A program made the translations under genes and the position numbers. A stretch of DNA of 64,000 nt from Steromphala cineraria. Lineage: Eukaryota > Mollusca > Gastropoda > Trochida > Trochidae. Where the stretch lies: contig OU744720.1 of NCBI GenBank assembly GCA_916613615.1, positions 78,147,338 through 78,211,337 on the forward strand. The letters are read 5' to 3'. This document shows, piece by piece, positions 37,951 to 49,114 of the stretch; positions within the stretch are counted from its first letter, which is position 1; each line of letters begins with the position of its first letter. The notes beneath the pieces are model-generated. The model had not been told where the DNA came from and made no database searches. It saw only the letters and a list, made by a program, of their open reading frames with translations.

Positions 37951-40914
37951 AGGGCTTGTATACATTGTGGGGCTTCCTGACAGTATTTATGAAACAGAAT
38001 AGAGGAAATATACTACCTCACCGGATCTTAAGAGACTTTGTGTAATTGAATAAGCAATGTACCAACTTTGTAGCTTGTTTAGACTATGACATATAAATCA
38101 GCTCATTTGATCATTGGGGATCTTGTATGAAGGAACACAAGGATATATACCTCTCATTCGTGGATGTAAGGCAACATCGTGTTGGACAGGAACAAGATTT
38201 CTTTTCTTTTCGAAACGGTGAGTTTTTACAAACAATTTGAGTTTGAGATTTGCCTTTGGGTCCCTTGGTGTAAAAAAGGATACGTGTTTGAAAAATAATA
38301 ACACTTTCACTAGATATAATTATTGATAATTTTGAGCAGGTTGGATATCCTTAAGCTTTATCATTTACTTTTTATTCAGAATGTTTTGCTTTAATTATTT
38401 AACACTTATAATTTTATAAACCTATCTACTTTATGTTCAAGACTGTGTGTTTTAAGAACAACTTGATAAATTGTGTTTATATATATATATAAATATCAAT
38501 TTCAAAGAAATATATTTTTAATAACAAATCTATTCATAATCATAACTGGTTTTAACTTTCTTGTAATTCATCCATAGATAAATAACAGAAATTCAGCACC
38601 TCCAATTAAGATCCTTTGGTGCGAAGTCGAAAACGTCATTGCTGCTTGGCTTGGCAGTTGTTATTGAAATAGCTTGGTCATTATATGAACCCTAAGCGTA
38701 TAATACCCGACTCTATCTTAGCTCTAGGTCACAAGGAAGGCATTAAAAGTGAAATCAACAGATTGACCATGTTAAGATAATAGTTCATGCTTTTTTGGTC
38801 CGGAAATTTGGCGCTTGGTTATGATATATACCTGCCTTTAAGTCTCTATTTATTTTTCTTTTGCAATGATGTATCTAATGACGATATTTCATGATATTTT
38901 TTTAAAATTAGAAACTGCGATTAATTAATTACAAACAGTCTTTAGGGATTATAAATACTATCTGTTTCTTAAATATTCATGGAATTTTATTTCTAAATCA
39001 ATTTGAATACCCATATGATTTACACAGCTTTGAAAAAATATCCGCATTTGCGCAATTACGATATTGGTAAACTTCAATCCCCAAAACCTAAAACGGAAGC
39101 CGCTTAATGAAATAGCAATCCTATTTATGTATATGAAAAGTCAGTGCAGTTATAGAAAGTACCTTGATTAAGACGCGCTTCGTGCGTTTTCAGCTAATGG
39201 TTTCAGTCATATTCCAAACATACACACACAGTTTTAGAGGTCGAATGTTATCCCTCAGAGCATACATTTCTTTTACGATTCGTGATCTCCATCAGCGATT
39301 TCAACCTTCCTCAGCACAATCATGCTTACAGGTGCAGTTGAACACGGATACTTTCATCTGGAGGCGTAGAGAGCATGCATAGTTTACCAGTTGGATAGCC
39401 TTATTCTCGTAAATAGATTGTGCCTCGAAGCAAAACATCCATATATCTTGCCTTTCACATGTATTCCTTTCTAATCGTCAGACGGACGTGCTATGCAAGT
39501 AGGAAGAAGGCATGAGCATCTCTTTCACTTGTGTCGCCAATCATGATGACAGATATGACTTTATCTTCAGCCTACTGTAACTGATCTAGAAACTACCTTC
39601 TGGCAATATTGGTGCTCTATGGAACAAGGCACGACTACTCAACTCAAGATTAAAATTTTTTAGAATCAAGTGTTCCAATTTATAGCTTAGATACTGCAAG
39701 AATAATTTTATTTGAGGTAAAAATTGAACTATTTGTGTTGATATATAATCCGTACGAGAAATTTCATTGGTTATATTAATGATATGAATTTTAAATTTTG
39801 CGAAGTAATTGACGAATAACCTTTGAACATTTTTGGAAAATGTTTTTTTTGTAGATTTTTTTGTTATAGTTTAGGTTTCCATCTTTTTTCATGTACTTTA
39901 TTGCTCTTCGCTGCCACCGATAAGTATAAGAGAAAAAACCCAAGAATCTGATCAATTTTATAGTTTGTTGATTTTATCAATTTCACATCCTCACAAAATA
40001 TAAAACAATCATGAACACATGCAATGTGCCTGTTGGCTTCTCCAAAATGTCGTTTTCGTACAAATAATAACATAATATGACTGTGAATTCATTGGTGAAA
40101 TTCACATGCATGCTTTATGGAAAATTATTAAGGCTTTCGCTTTTGTTGACATTATGCAATACATAGATTAGGGAATTTGTAAGTATCGTTTCATTTTGTA
40201 TCTCAACCCTCTGAATTAAGGTGCGGCTTCAAATCTATCTTCGAAAAATTACCAAATTTATTTTGCAAGTAAAATGACCTTGAAAAACAATCATTAATTG
40301 TTCGATATCAACATGGCATCTCAAAGGACCATACATCTTCCACACTATCAAATTTCAAATACTTGCTTAATGTGTTCGATAAATATGATATGACGGACTG
40401 CAAAGCCAGCCATTAATTTGTCTATTTGCTTTTATTTGTTAAGATAAATTAACGTTACGTAAATGTATTTGTAAATATTGTCCTTTCAATGGGATATTAC
40501 GTTTTTAGTGATAAATGACACCTTTGTTTGACAGTACATGCCGATAAGATTTAAATTAGGTTCAATCAGTGAACTCCGTGTTTGGTCTATGTCCTGTGGC
40601 ATATGGTTCCCATCAATAAGGAAACACATCCGGGCAGTTCTAGAGAGGTAATCGATAAATTGATTAAAAGCCGGTCACACTCATCTCGTTCAATTGTCGT
40701 CATCCCCCAAGCGTAAATAACACGACCCTCATCTACGTATCATTAAGTAGCCTGGCATTAATCTGTCATATCATATGCAGGTACAGTCAATGGAGCAAAC
40801 ACGAAAATGATTTGGAGGACATATGTTGATTTATTTCATATGTTGATAGGAGTATCCGTCCTTAACATAACAGTTTAGGTATACTTCTTTGGGAGGCATT
40901 TAGAAGTTGTTAGA
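37951..40914. other. AT-rich intergenic, nothing recognised
   Basis: About 3 kb without a recognisable gene, TIR element or array. Confidence 0.5.
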
Positions 40915-41073
40915 TGAATAAGGAATAATTCTATGGATTTGTCAGCTTCTGTATTGCAGGAGCCATTTAGAAGTTTTAAAATTAATAAATAAGAATTTTA
41001 GGGATTTTTCAACCTTTTTTCGCAGTCCTGCAATAAAGAAGTTGAAAAAAATCATAGAACTCTTCCTTATTCA
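40915..41073. repeat. Fold-back repeat (three related ~45-bp segments)
   Basis: 'tgaataaggaataattctat' starts at 40915 and runs into 'gtattgcagga' by 40961. It returns as an inverted copy at 41026-41073 (reading 'tcctgcaataaagaagttga' onward). A third, direct and more diverged copy lies between them after the repeated 'catttagaagtt'. The region could form a hairpin with arms of about 45 bp. Confidence 0.75.
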
Positions 41074-42340
41074 GATTAGGTGTAGCAAATTTACATTTTA
41101 TGCATGGACAGTGATAGAAATATGAATCTGAAACAAGAATATTAATAGGACAGAATTAAGTATGAATCTACTCTTTAGTGTGACAGCTTGGTTTCGTGGA
41201 GCGTGAACGTATACGTTATATCTAAGACAAGATGGGTTTCTCCTAGAATATTCTTAATGGGAAAATGTATACATCCTGGATCAATCTTGATATGGCAATC
41301 TATAGAGTATTTCATCTATTTAAAGAATAAGATTAACTTAGTTTCAAAACACAGGATATTAGAAAAAAAATCAACGCGTGCGGTTTTGATAACATATGTT
41401 AATCGGTTCAAATGCATTTTTATATCGAATTTTAATTTTGTGTTGCCTATTAATCAATCAAATTGAATATGTTCTTAAAAGAAATAGGGCATGTATGAGG
41501 ATCAAAGTAAGGTTGGCATATCTTTTCACGGAAAAATAACACCCAAAGGTGTGATGATTGAAGCATCACGTGCTTTGAAAAGGTCAACATCCCATTCGTG
41601 CTAAGGCAGGTCATCTGCACACCGTATATGTATCTGAGTAAGAACATGCTTAACACCTGAATAACTCTATCGGTATGGTTTATTCGTAATTAAAAGTTTA
41701 CCAAGTGCGATATCTTATGAACTTCTCAAATGAAAACCAAGTTAATATCGCTTCCACAGAAGAAACGGAATCCATAAAGGCTTGTGTATCGAAGTGTATT
41801 CACATAAAGGATATAATTTACACCTCAATAGAACTGATGGGTGTTTTATCTGCTACATGTAGTGTTTGATATCTCCCAGGTCAATTTCATGATGCTTCAT
41901 ATGTCGTTAAGGTTTGATAACCAGGTCCTGAAAGACATAAATCAATGCCAAATGTACGTTACTTCAGAGCTAACATCGTGAAGGTTAGCAGGGTTAGATA
42001 ATTGCTGATATACGACTCATAGAAGATAACACTCCCTGTCCTTACAAACTGAAAGAAAACCATGTGAGGTACAAAATGAAGGCCAGTATGTTGATTGACG
42101 AAACGGTGATGTCTTGGTGCCAATATTAGTATGGTTACGACGGTTAGTTATTAACTACCCTTCGTATTGTCTGAGTAAACGGTTCAGGTATGTAAACTGA
42201 TGAAATTCTCAATTTTTGTGTGTATGTGTGATAAGGGATGTGAGGAAACTCGTATTTATTACTCGCCCGTTTAAGCTACCAAAGTGTGATATTTATACGG
42301 CAATATACATGTACAACTAGTGTAATACTACAATGAAGGT
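41074..42340. other. AT-rich intergenic, nothing recognised
   Basis: No gene or element was recognised. Confidence 0.5.
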
Positions 42341-42341
42341 A

Positions 42342-42373
42342 TGACGTCACAGAAATGTGTTGTTGTGACGTCA
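42342..42373. promoter_or_regulatory. Two perfect TGACGTCA (CRE) palindromes
   Basis: TGACGTCA occurs at 42342-42349 and 42366-42373, 24 bp apart, followed by 'cgccgtcacaatggctgcc'. TGACGTCA is the consensus CREB/ATF site. The sites are 2.6 kb upstream of the receptor and 77 bp from a MITE. They may be part of a repeat rather than a gene enhancer, because TGACGTCA also occurs in the transposon-derived segment at 21424. Confidence 0.35.
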
Positions 42374-42449
42374 CAATGTAAGCACGCCGTCACAATGGCT
42401 GCCGAATCGCGGAAATGTTAGTTTTAGCACATTGTTTGCTTGATTTTAA

Positions 42450-42792
42450 AGAGGCAGTAGCACGTTTTTTGAAAATTTTATATTTTCAATTTTTCACTGA
42501 TTTTTAACTTTTATGCTAAAGGTATTATTTTAATAGTATCCAAAACCGTATTATACAAACCAATCATCCATAGTCAGAGAGCAAATTATAAAGGGGCACA
42601 TAAACTCCATTGGCTGCCATTTTTGTGTGAACAACTTTAATTTAAAAAAAAAGGAATCTTATGGTTTAACTTTACATTATTATAATCGATTTTATTACTG
42701 CTTCATTTAGTCTTAATACATTGTCTTTCAATTGGAACCATTTATTTTTCTTTTCCTGACATCACATTATATTCCCCCGTGTTACTGCCCCT
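42450..42792. mobile_element. TTAA-type MITE copy B
   Basis: Starts AGAGGCAGTAGCACG after TTAA (42446-42449) and ends GTTACTGCCCCT before TTAA (42793-42796). The orientation is opposite to copies A and C. Interior landmarks are 'ccaatcatccatagtcagag', '(t)ggctgccatttttgtgtgaa' and 'ttcaattggaacca'. Confidence 0.93.
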
Positions 42793-42796
42793 TTAA

Positions 42797-44780
42797 GGGC
42801 AAATAACAAACACACAGAATACTAAAATTCCGTCCATATGATACTATTTTTTATCAAACTCGTGAATGATTTGGTATCAAACTAGCTTTCGCTCGTTTTA
42901 TACAACATTATTAACTCGTTTAATAAAAATAGTATCAAATGGAGGGTCGTTTAGTATCCTCTATATAATATTATCCTTAAGGTGGGATCTATTTGATGCA
43001 GAGGTACATTGCTGAAACCCAAAGACGGGGCGTAATGCGGCTGTCGATGAAAATCATGCCACTTCAGAGACTCTCTGCTAGTTAACATAACGCTTTCAGC
43101 AAATATATGTAAAAAAACAATCATTAAATATTATTAATGGAAAAGAGGCTCGCTCGGATTAAAGATGCATGTATATAATGCCCCAATTTGAGAAAATTGA
43201 AAATTGCGAATGACAAATGAAACGTACACATTATTAACGAATAAGTTACGAATTATCAGAATTTATTAAGATATAATAACTACAACTACGGGTTTCCGCG
43301 AATGATATGTGATATATATGTTGATATATCTACGAATAGTTCACGATAGTTTTAAGATTATGTCATAAAACCATACCTGTTTCGTCTTATTTCACGATCT
43401 GTAGGTGAGAGTGTTTGACCAACAAATTGTTGTACGAACGCAAGCATTGAAGGAATGTTGCAAAATCAACAAGGAATCGGAGATCAATAACATTACGAAT
43501 TGTCTAGTACGGATGTTAACTTCACTTTACTAGTTCACCTTTCGTGTTGATTCAGGATAATTTGGTTCGTATTGTAACAGGGGAATTAGTATATCAAGCT
43601 ACGAAAACTCGGATCCTTTAAAAATGACCAGTCGATTTTATTCTAGATGTCTTGTTTTAAAGGAGATTTAGTGCTTTCAGTGATTCAAAGTAACATATCA
43701 TGCTGTCTTGAGGCATTATGATATCAGTAGGTGTAGAATTCAAGTGGACACTACTATTAACGTGTTTATGTTTGTCGCTTTATCATCGATTGCATGTATG
43801 TGATAAGATGGGCAAATGAAAGCCAGTTTAGGTATCTCCTAGTTTTAAAGCTAACTTCTAAAATGAATGGTTTCTATCTCAATCGCATTGATATTGATAT
43901 TGATATCTTTTACAAAACCAGTTTTAAATGATACAGTTGACCATATTTTCAAATACTGATGTATGACCTGTCCAACGATATTTTATTTTCATAAATGAAA
44001 TCCCTATGTATGTTTCAGGAATCAACGTATTTCCTTTCTGGGAGTGCTTGCGGTTCACAGAGACACAGAGAAACATGGATCTAGATACAGTGATTATTAG
44101 AGGGACCACGCGATACACGAGATAAAAGGAAGCAGTATTTGATCAAGTCCCGTGCCCTGATTGGGATGAAGAGAGACTGTCTGGCGTCTCTTGTAATCAC
44201 ACGGCTTCTTTTCAATAATACACCATCTCCAACACCTCCTTTTGGTGTCCACAATTAGATTCAATTTCAGACGAATTTGTTTTGATATTTGAACTGAACT
44301 TGATCAATCCCATATTCCTGAAGAGACAGCTATGGGATATACTGACCATGTTGCCGGAGATGATTTGGTGCTTTGCAGGTGGATTTGAATTACGTTTAGT
44401 GATGATGTCACGAGCATTTCGGTGTCGATGAATACTCAAGAGCCTTGCGGCTGACTTTACATGTATCAGTGTAAAGCTAGTTCTGTCAACACGACGGCAG
44501 AGGAGCAGAGATTGAAGTGGGTTAATCACATTTCTCTACTCTTCCCTTCATTACTCGGGGGGAAATTGGAGAATAATACGGGGGTTCTCAGATATGTCAT
44601 CTTCATGTGATCAGTGTAACCTTCCTAGTAAAGCTGGTGGATTGATGTGTCTTATTAGCACCATGTCGTTGCCCTTACAATGACAAAAGGTCTAAATCAC
44701 TCTTTTTATTCGAGTATCTCTTGATACTCATCTAGACTTATTGATAGAACAATATTCAAATTGCATTCATATCAAACTAC
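42797..44780. other. Region upstream of the receptor, no exon recognised
   Basis: Searched by eye for the class B hormone-binding domain (Cys-rich with a CWP motif) on the plus strand and nothing convincing was found. An open plus-strand stretch near 44245-44430 encodes hydrophobic residues without the expected cysteines. A better-than-average GC patch lies at 44150-44560. Confidence 0.4.
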
Positions 44781-44790
44781 GGATGAGGAT

Positions 44791-44798
44791 TATAAAAG
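44791..44798 (+). promoter_or_regulatory. Candidate TATA box for the receptor gene
   Basis: TATAAAAG lies 194 bp before the receptor ATG, with no in-frame coding between. If it is used, the receptor would be a one-exon gene with a leader of about 170 nt. A TATA-like string is common by chance in DNA this AT-rich. Confidence 0.3.
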
Positions 44799-44991
44799 AT
44801 ACATAATGGAATCTCAGGTCCATTTTATTAATCGATAACAGTGTCTACATACATATAAGCATTACCGGTCAAATAGATCCGTACGACTTTGGTTATGATA
44901 TTAATATGAAAACTTGGTGTATTACATTGGAGTAAAGACTTACAAAGTGTTAACGAGTAAAGGATAGATCAGGTCCGGGTTTGAATCCAGA

Positions 44992-45861
44992 ATGAAGGCG
45001 GTAGACATTGAGTTCCTGACGAGCCTCTATAAAGGAAACAATATTCTCGGCATGTCCCTTCTGTGTGTGTCTGTGACGGCAGTGCTTTTGGCCATGTTTA
45101 TATTCTCCTCCTTCGTTAGTCTACAGAATGTGCGGACACTACTTCTGAAGAACCTTCTGGTGGCCTTTCTGTTCGAGGACTTCATTTCCCTCGTGCTACA
45201 GTCCCTTGTGTACCTGGCTCGTAGTATGAAAGTTCCTGACATTCGTTGTTTCTTCAAGACAACGGCCTTCTGTGAGGCTCTACTGGTGATCTCCAAGTAC
45301 ATGAGTGTGACAAGTCCAACGTGGGTGCTGGTGCTAGTATTATACGAGTGGCGCTTCACAAAGCCCTGGTACCATGCCCAGAGAGGATGTTTCATCATAT
45401 GCATTTGTACGTGGAGTGTTCCGTGTGTGCCTACTATTGTGTGGACAGCCTACCTAGCAATCACACACGGCGGTAAGTGCTGGAATGGCCATCTGTCAAT
45501 GTCCAGTATATGGATTATAGAGGGGCCTAAATTAGGTATCATGTTTCTTGTGTTAATATTTCTTGTGTTGTCCTCATGGAGGCTATTTGACAGAAAGCGT
45601 GATATCATCAACATCAACGAAGTTATCAGGTCACGTTCTCACGTGAGGCAGTGTACTGCTGTATTCGTGTGGATAGCTGTCAGTCAAGTTGCATACATTG
45701 TCAGTGCGCATGCGCCGTTACCATTGGATATCCGGATAATGGCAATGTGGTCTTACGTTGTTACAACCATGATGTCCAGTAAGGGATTTGTCGTGTCAAT
45801 GTGCTTCTGTTTTCTGGAAGGCGATGTGAGAGATGCACTGAGGCCACCAGAAAATGTATGA
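44992..45861 (+). CDS. Divergent class B (secretin-family) 7TM receptor, single exon
   Basis: The product is 289 residues with seven hydrophobic segments at about 20-43, 50-75, 90-118, 129-154, 173-198, 218-240 and 248-274. Class B landmarks are C94 at the top of TM3 and W111 seventeen residues later, C163-W164 in loop 2 (disulfide partner of C94), W174 with G178-P179 opening TM5, and G265 followed by FVVSMCFCFLEGDV ending TM7 and helix 8. By analogy it sits in the plasma membrane and couples a ligand to G proteins. By-eye alignment to secretin-type receptors gives L52 for H2.50, L115 for E3.50, V187 for N5.50, C221 for T6.42, V226 and A229 for the TM6 P and G, K264 for Q7.49 and F272 for Y7.57. 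The ATG (A at -3) lies just before TM1, with a stop 27 nt upstream in frame. A 'ccag' acceptor precedes it, so ectodomain exons may lie further upstream. Ligand unknown. An adhesion-type or pseudogenised copy is less likely but possible. Confidence 0.88.
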   Translation: MKAVDIEFLTSLYKGNNILGMSLLCVSVTAVLLAMFIFSSFVSLQNVRTLLLKNLLVAFLFEDFISLVLQSLVYLARSMKVPDIRCFFKTTAFCEALLVISKYMSVTSPTWVLVLVLYEWRFTKPWYHAQRGCFIICICTWSVPCVPTIVWTAYLAITHGGKCWNGHLSMSSIWIIEGPKLGIMFLVLIFLVLSSWRLFDRKRDIININEVIRSRSHVRQCTAVFVWIAVSQVAYIVSAHAPLPLDIRIMAMWSYVVTTMMSSKGFVVSMCFCFLEGDVRDALRPPENV

Positions 45862-46187
45862 CGGCAGAGCAAAATAACAGCACAGATGAACGCAATAATT
45901 TCTTTTTTTTTCAAAATCGTGTCATCGTGTATTGATTCTCACTTGGCCTTATAGAACTTCAACACTGATAAAAATGTTCTGAGATAACAAAAATATTAAG
46001 AAAAAAAGCGTTTGAGCTTCTGATGTCAAATTGTCACCTCAATGCTCGTCTTCAACTAAACGTTCTATCACGTCTAGCAAAGCTGTAATTGAGACCATGT
46101 ACAGCAGAATTTATGTCCATAAAGGGAATTATGTCATATGTAGTCGACAGATCACACTTGCAAGTGATCAACATTAATGCAGAGGAT
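45862..46187. other. 3' flank of the receptor
   Basis: AT-rich, with poly-T and poly-A runs. No canonical AATAAA was seen in the first 300 bp after the stop. Confidence 0.4.
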
Positions 46188-46356
46188 TATATGGATGACA
46201 ACTTCTTTGTTCATTGTATGCGACGTTTCGACACAGATATTTGTGTCGAAACGTCGAATACAATGATCTGTGTCGAAACGTCGCATACAATGAACAAAGA
46301 AGTTGTCATCTGTGTCGAAACGTCGCATACAATGAACAAAGAAGTTGTCATCCATA
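46188..46356. repeat. Fold-back element with 42-bp direct repeats
   Basis: The left arm (46190-46239) and right arm (46307-46356) are near-perfect reverse complements, reading 'tatggatgacaacttctttg' onward to 'gacgtttcgacacaga'. Inside, the unit starting 'tgtgtcgaaacgtcg' and ending 'gaagttgtcatc' occurs complete at 46269-46310 and 46311-46352, and truncated at 46242-46268. Open frames on both strands across it are by-products of the symmetry. Confidence 0.93.
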
Positions 46357-47908
46357 TATTCCATTGCATTATTGTCATTGGAACTTCTAAAATGCCTCTC
46401 AAAGTAGTGAGTGATCAACATGTTCACTGTTTTTCTAAAACATCTTAAAGAATTTTCAATCTACATTTTAATTTTTGTATTGCATTAACATTTGATCTTC
46501 AGTATATCATCACGCAACGCAAATAAGAAGTGGTCGTTACACGCGTGCTTGACATTCCAACTACAATGTGTGTTAAGTACAAAAAGGTCGTACATTAATG
46601 TTCGGCTGAGCCAGATTGTCAATACGAGTACTAGCAGTTATTAATTCGACAGAAATCAGAAAATATTCACAATTATACAAGTTTGTTCACTTATTTCAAA
46701 TTTAAGTTGAACTGTATGTTGAAATGATTTGTTATGATACATAAATGATCGTCATCTTGATCATAAAGCGATTATCATTGCATATAAACGTTGTTCTTTT
46801 AGCACTCATATTATCATCAAATATTATACGAGGTATCGTGTTCAGTACACAAAAAGTAAATGTGGTACTGTACTACGAGTGCTACTAGTTTTGATAATTT
46901 GTTTTCCATTATCAAAAACATTATCTCATACCTATCTATCAGAAAGTATGTTATCAAAATGGTAATGACATATTTAAAAGTTATGGCTGGCAAGGCTTTG
47001 TGCATTTTAAGTGTCATTAGATTGTAAGATTACATGAAAAACGTATAACCAATGTTTTAAGTTCAAATTGAGATTATTATTGATACTAAAGAATAATGAC
47101 TACAGTGTAATAAATAATTTTTTTATCAGACATAAAAAGGAATTATGAAATATTATTGAACTAATGTTCTTTTGACATAGGAATCCAGTTCAGTGTTCAA
47201 TTGTAAGTTTAGAATGAAAACTTTTTCAAGGCTAAATAGGCAAATGACTACGGAAAGATAAATAGTCATGATATTTAGGATAATAATATCAGTGAGATTT
47301 CATGTGATAGCTATCCGCGAGTTCAATATTGCATTTCTCAATGCACTGAGGATAGAGCTGCAATTTCGACACATATGTCCGGAACATAGTATTTCAAAGG
47401 TACACTCACAGTAAACACATGATTTTCTATTTACAAAGCCACGAACATATGAACAATAAACACATGATTTTCTATTTACAGAGTAACGAAAATTTCCTTT
47501 CCACACGAGGTTGTTGACCATAAAGTCATAAATTGACATGAGAAAATGAAATTGATAAATCGATCTTTTTCTGAAACGTCGTATGAATAATGTTAACGGA
47601 TTATGTTTTCCCTCACAGATGATAAATCATTGTAAGTAATATATCAGCAGATTTAAAATTGAAAAAGATGACAAGCTGATATGTGTTGAATGTTACACTT
47701 TGAAGCCAAAGGTTGCGTTACTGCATTTGCATGTATGAACATATTTTGGCCAGGGAAGTAGTATATTAGTTACGGTTTTCTTGGTTTACACAAGCTATCA
47801 ATTTCAAGTGGTAACGTCAAGCCCGATTAAGTCCAATTATAGATTGTCTGCAGTCTGAGCATATGCATTCTCCTTAAAACTTGTCGATTAATCATATTGA
47901 CAAAATGT
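46357..47908. other. AT-rich intergenic with a small direct repeat
   Basis: 'aaacacatgattttctattt' occurs twice, at about 47415 and 47458, 44 bp apart. No gene was recognised. Confidence 0.5.
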
Positions 47909-48005
47909 CAGTCTAAGTAAACCTAGCCTCATTACTACTCGCTATACTCTCAATGTGGTATAGCGAGTATAGCTAGTACTATTGAGGCTAGGTCTACTTA
48001 GACTG
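47909..48005. mobile_element. MITE family 1, copy 3 (97-bp minimal form)
   Basis: Both TIRs are almost intact (CAGTCTAAGTAAACCTAGCC, and a one-mismatch reverse complement at the right). A short hairpin core, 'ctcgctatac' to 'gtatagcgag', replaces the interior. Flanks acaaaatgt (47900-47908) and acaaaattt (48006-48014) are an 8-of-9 target duplication. It is little more than two TIRs joined. Confidence 0.92.
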
Positions 48006-49114
48006 ACAAAATTTAGTGATATGAGATGTCCTGTCTTGCTCATTAATCATTATGTTGATTCTTGATGGACATCTTGTAACGTGATCTTATTTTGGAACAA
48101 TGGTTCACATTCTTATTACGAGAAATGTTAGTAGGATTCGAACCCACATTTTGGTTTCAGATGACAAAAGTGAATAAAAGTGTTGTGAAGGAATTCGAGC
48201 GATTTTTTTTGACAAGAATAAATATCGTTAATAACAAAAACACATTCTGTTTTATACACACATGTGTAGGTGAAACCAAATGTGATAAGTAAATTTACAC
48301 ACAAACCTAACACTTCATCAATCCAAATTCAATATGACATAAGTTTTGTGCGGATTCGGGATAATTGATTTCTTATTACATCAAAAGGTTTCTTAAATAA
48401 ACTAAAAAGGTGTAGCATTGACCCAAATAGTCTATTTCAGGAAAGTGACATTAGCAACGAGCCTCTCGTGCTGCACGTGCAATCTGCTGACATTTACTAG
48501 GGGGATCTTACAGGCTAGACAACAATCAACATTAGACTGCATGGCCACTGTTAATATGCACACAGTTTACAGAAAGCACAACATTACCATTCAAACATTT
48601 GGTTACAATGGGCTTTAAAATGATCAAGATATGAAATACATTTCCCGGTTATGTTTCTACTCCGGAAAAAAATCATAATCATTAGGTCATGAAAAACATC
48701 GTGTAATATAACTTATCTCCGGGGTTAGTGATTAGCTCACTTGGCCTGAAACCAACAGTTCAAACCCATGTTTCTGTTGTAACTACGAACTTGAATTTAT
48801 TTTTAAAATCCATATATCATCAGACACTATCTGATGTTCATGGCCATACACGGTGTTCATGATGAACACCTCGGCTAGGTGCAGTTCACAGACAAACTGA
48901 ATTAGCATGACAAATTAATACTAGAACAAAACAAAGGAGCTAGTGTGTAAAAACATAGTTCCCCACCTCGACCGCTGGTTAAAATCAGATAAACCCTCAT
49001 GAAACATGTCACCTTTGTCTCAGTCTAATCTAGGGTAAAATTGATTATAAAGTTAGGAAATTAGCAAACTTTTCAATAAGTAACAAACATATTATTAAAC
49101 AAAATGTGTTTGTT
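48006..49114. other. AT-rich intergenic with tRNA-like relics
   Basis: Contains a reverse-strand B-box-like 'ggattcgaaccca' at 48132-48144 without a matching A box, and the tRNA-like segment at 48721. No gene was recognised. Confidence 0.45.
48721..48775 (+). repeat. tRNA-derived remnant
   Basis: 'attagctcacttggc' resembles an A box and 'cagttcaaaccca' a B box, separated by about 10 nt, as in the truncated unit at 21113. The acceptor stem is not preserved. It is most likely a SINE fragment. Confidence 0.4.

Noticed and set aside
44245..44430. Open plus-strand stretch that might be an upstream receptor exon
   Set aside because: It lacks the six-cysteine pattern and CWP motif of class B ectodomains and could not be joined convincingly to the TM exon.
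44212..44529. 105-codon minus-strand frame
   Set aside because: No domain, transmembrane pattern or repeat support; likely chance in a slightly GC-richer patch.
45027..45404. 125-codon minus-strand frame
   Set aside because: Antisense shadow of the receptor coding sequence.
46089..46448. 119-codon plus-strand and 91-codon minus-strand frames
   Set aside because: Both run through the fold-back element and mirror each other; they are symmetry by-products.
47300..47539. Cys-rich 79-codon minus-strand frame with repeated CVYC
   Set aside because: The repeated motif comes from a 44-bp-offset direct DNA repeat. There is no signal peptide, the frame is short, and the surrounding DNA looks noncoding.
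48128..48150. Reverse-strand 'gggttcgaatcc' tRNA T-loop motif
   Set aside because: No A box or stem at the right distance, so no tRNA is called.
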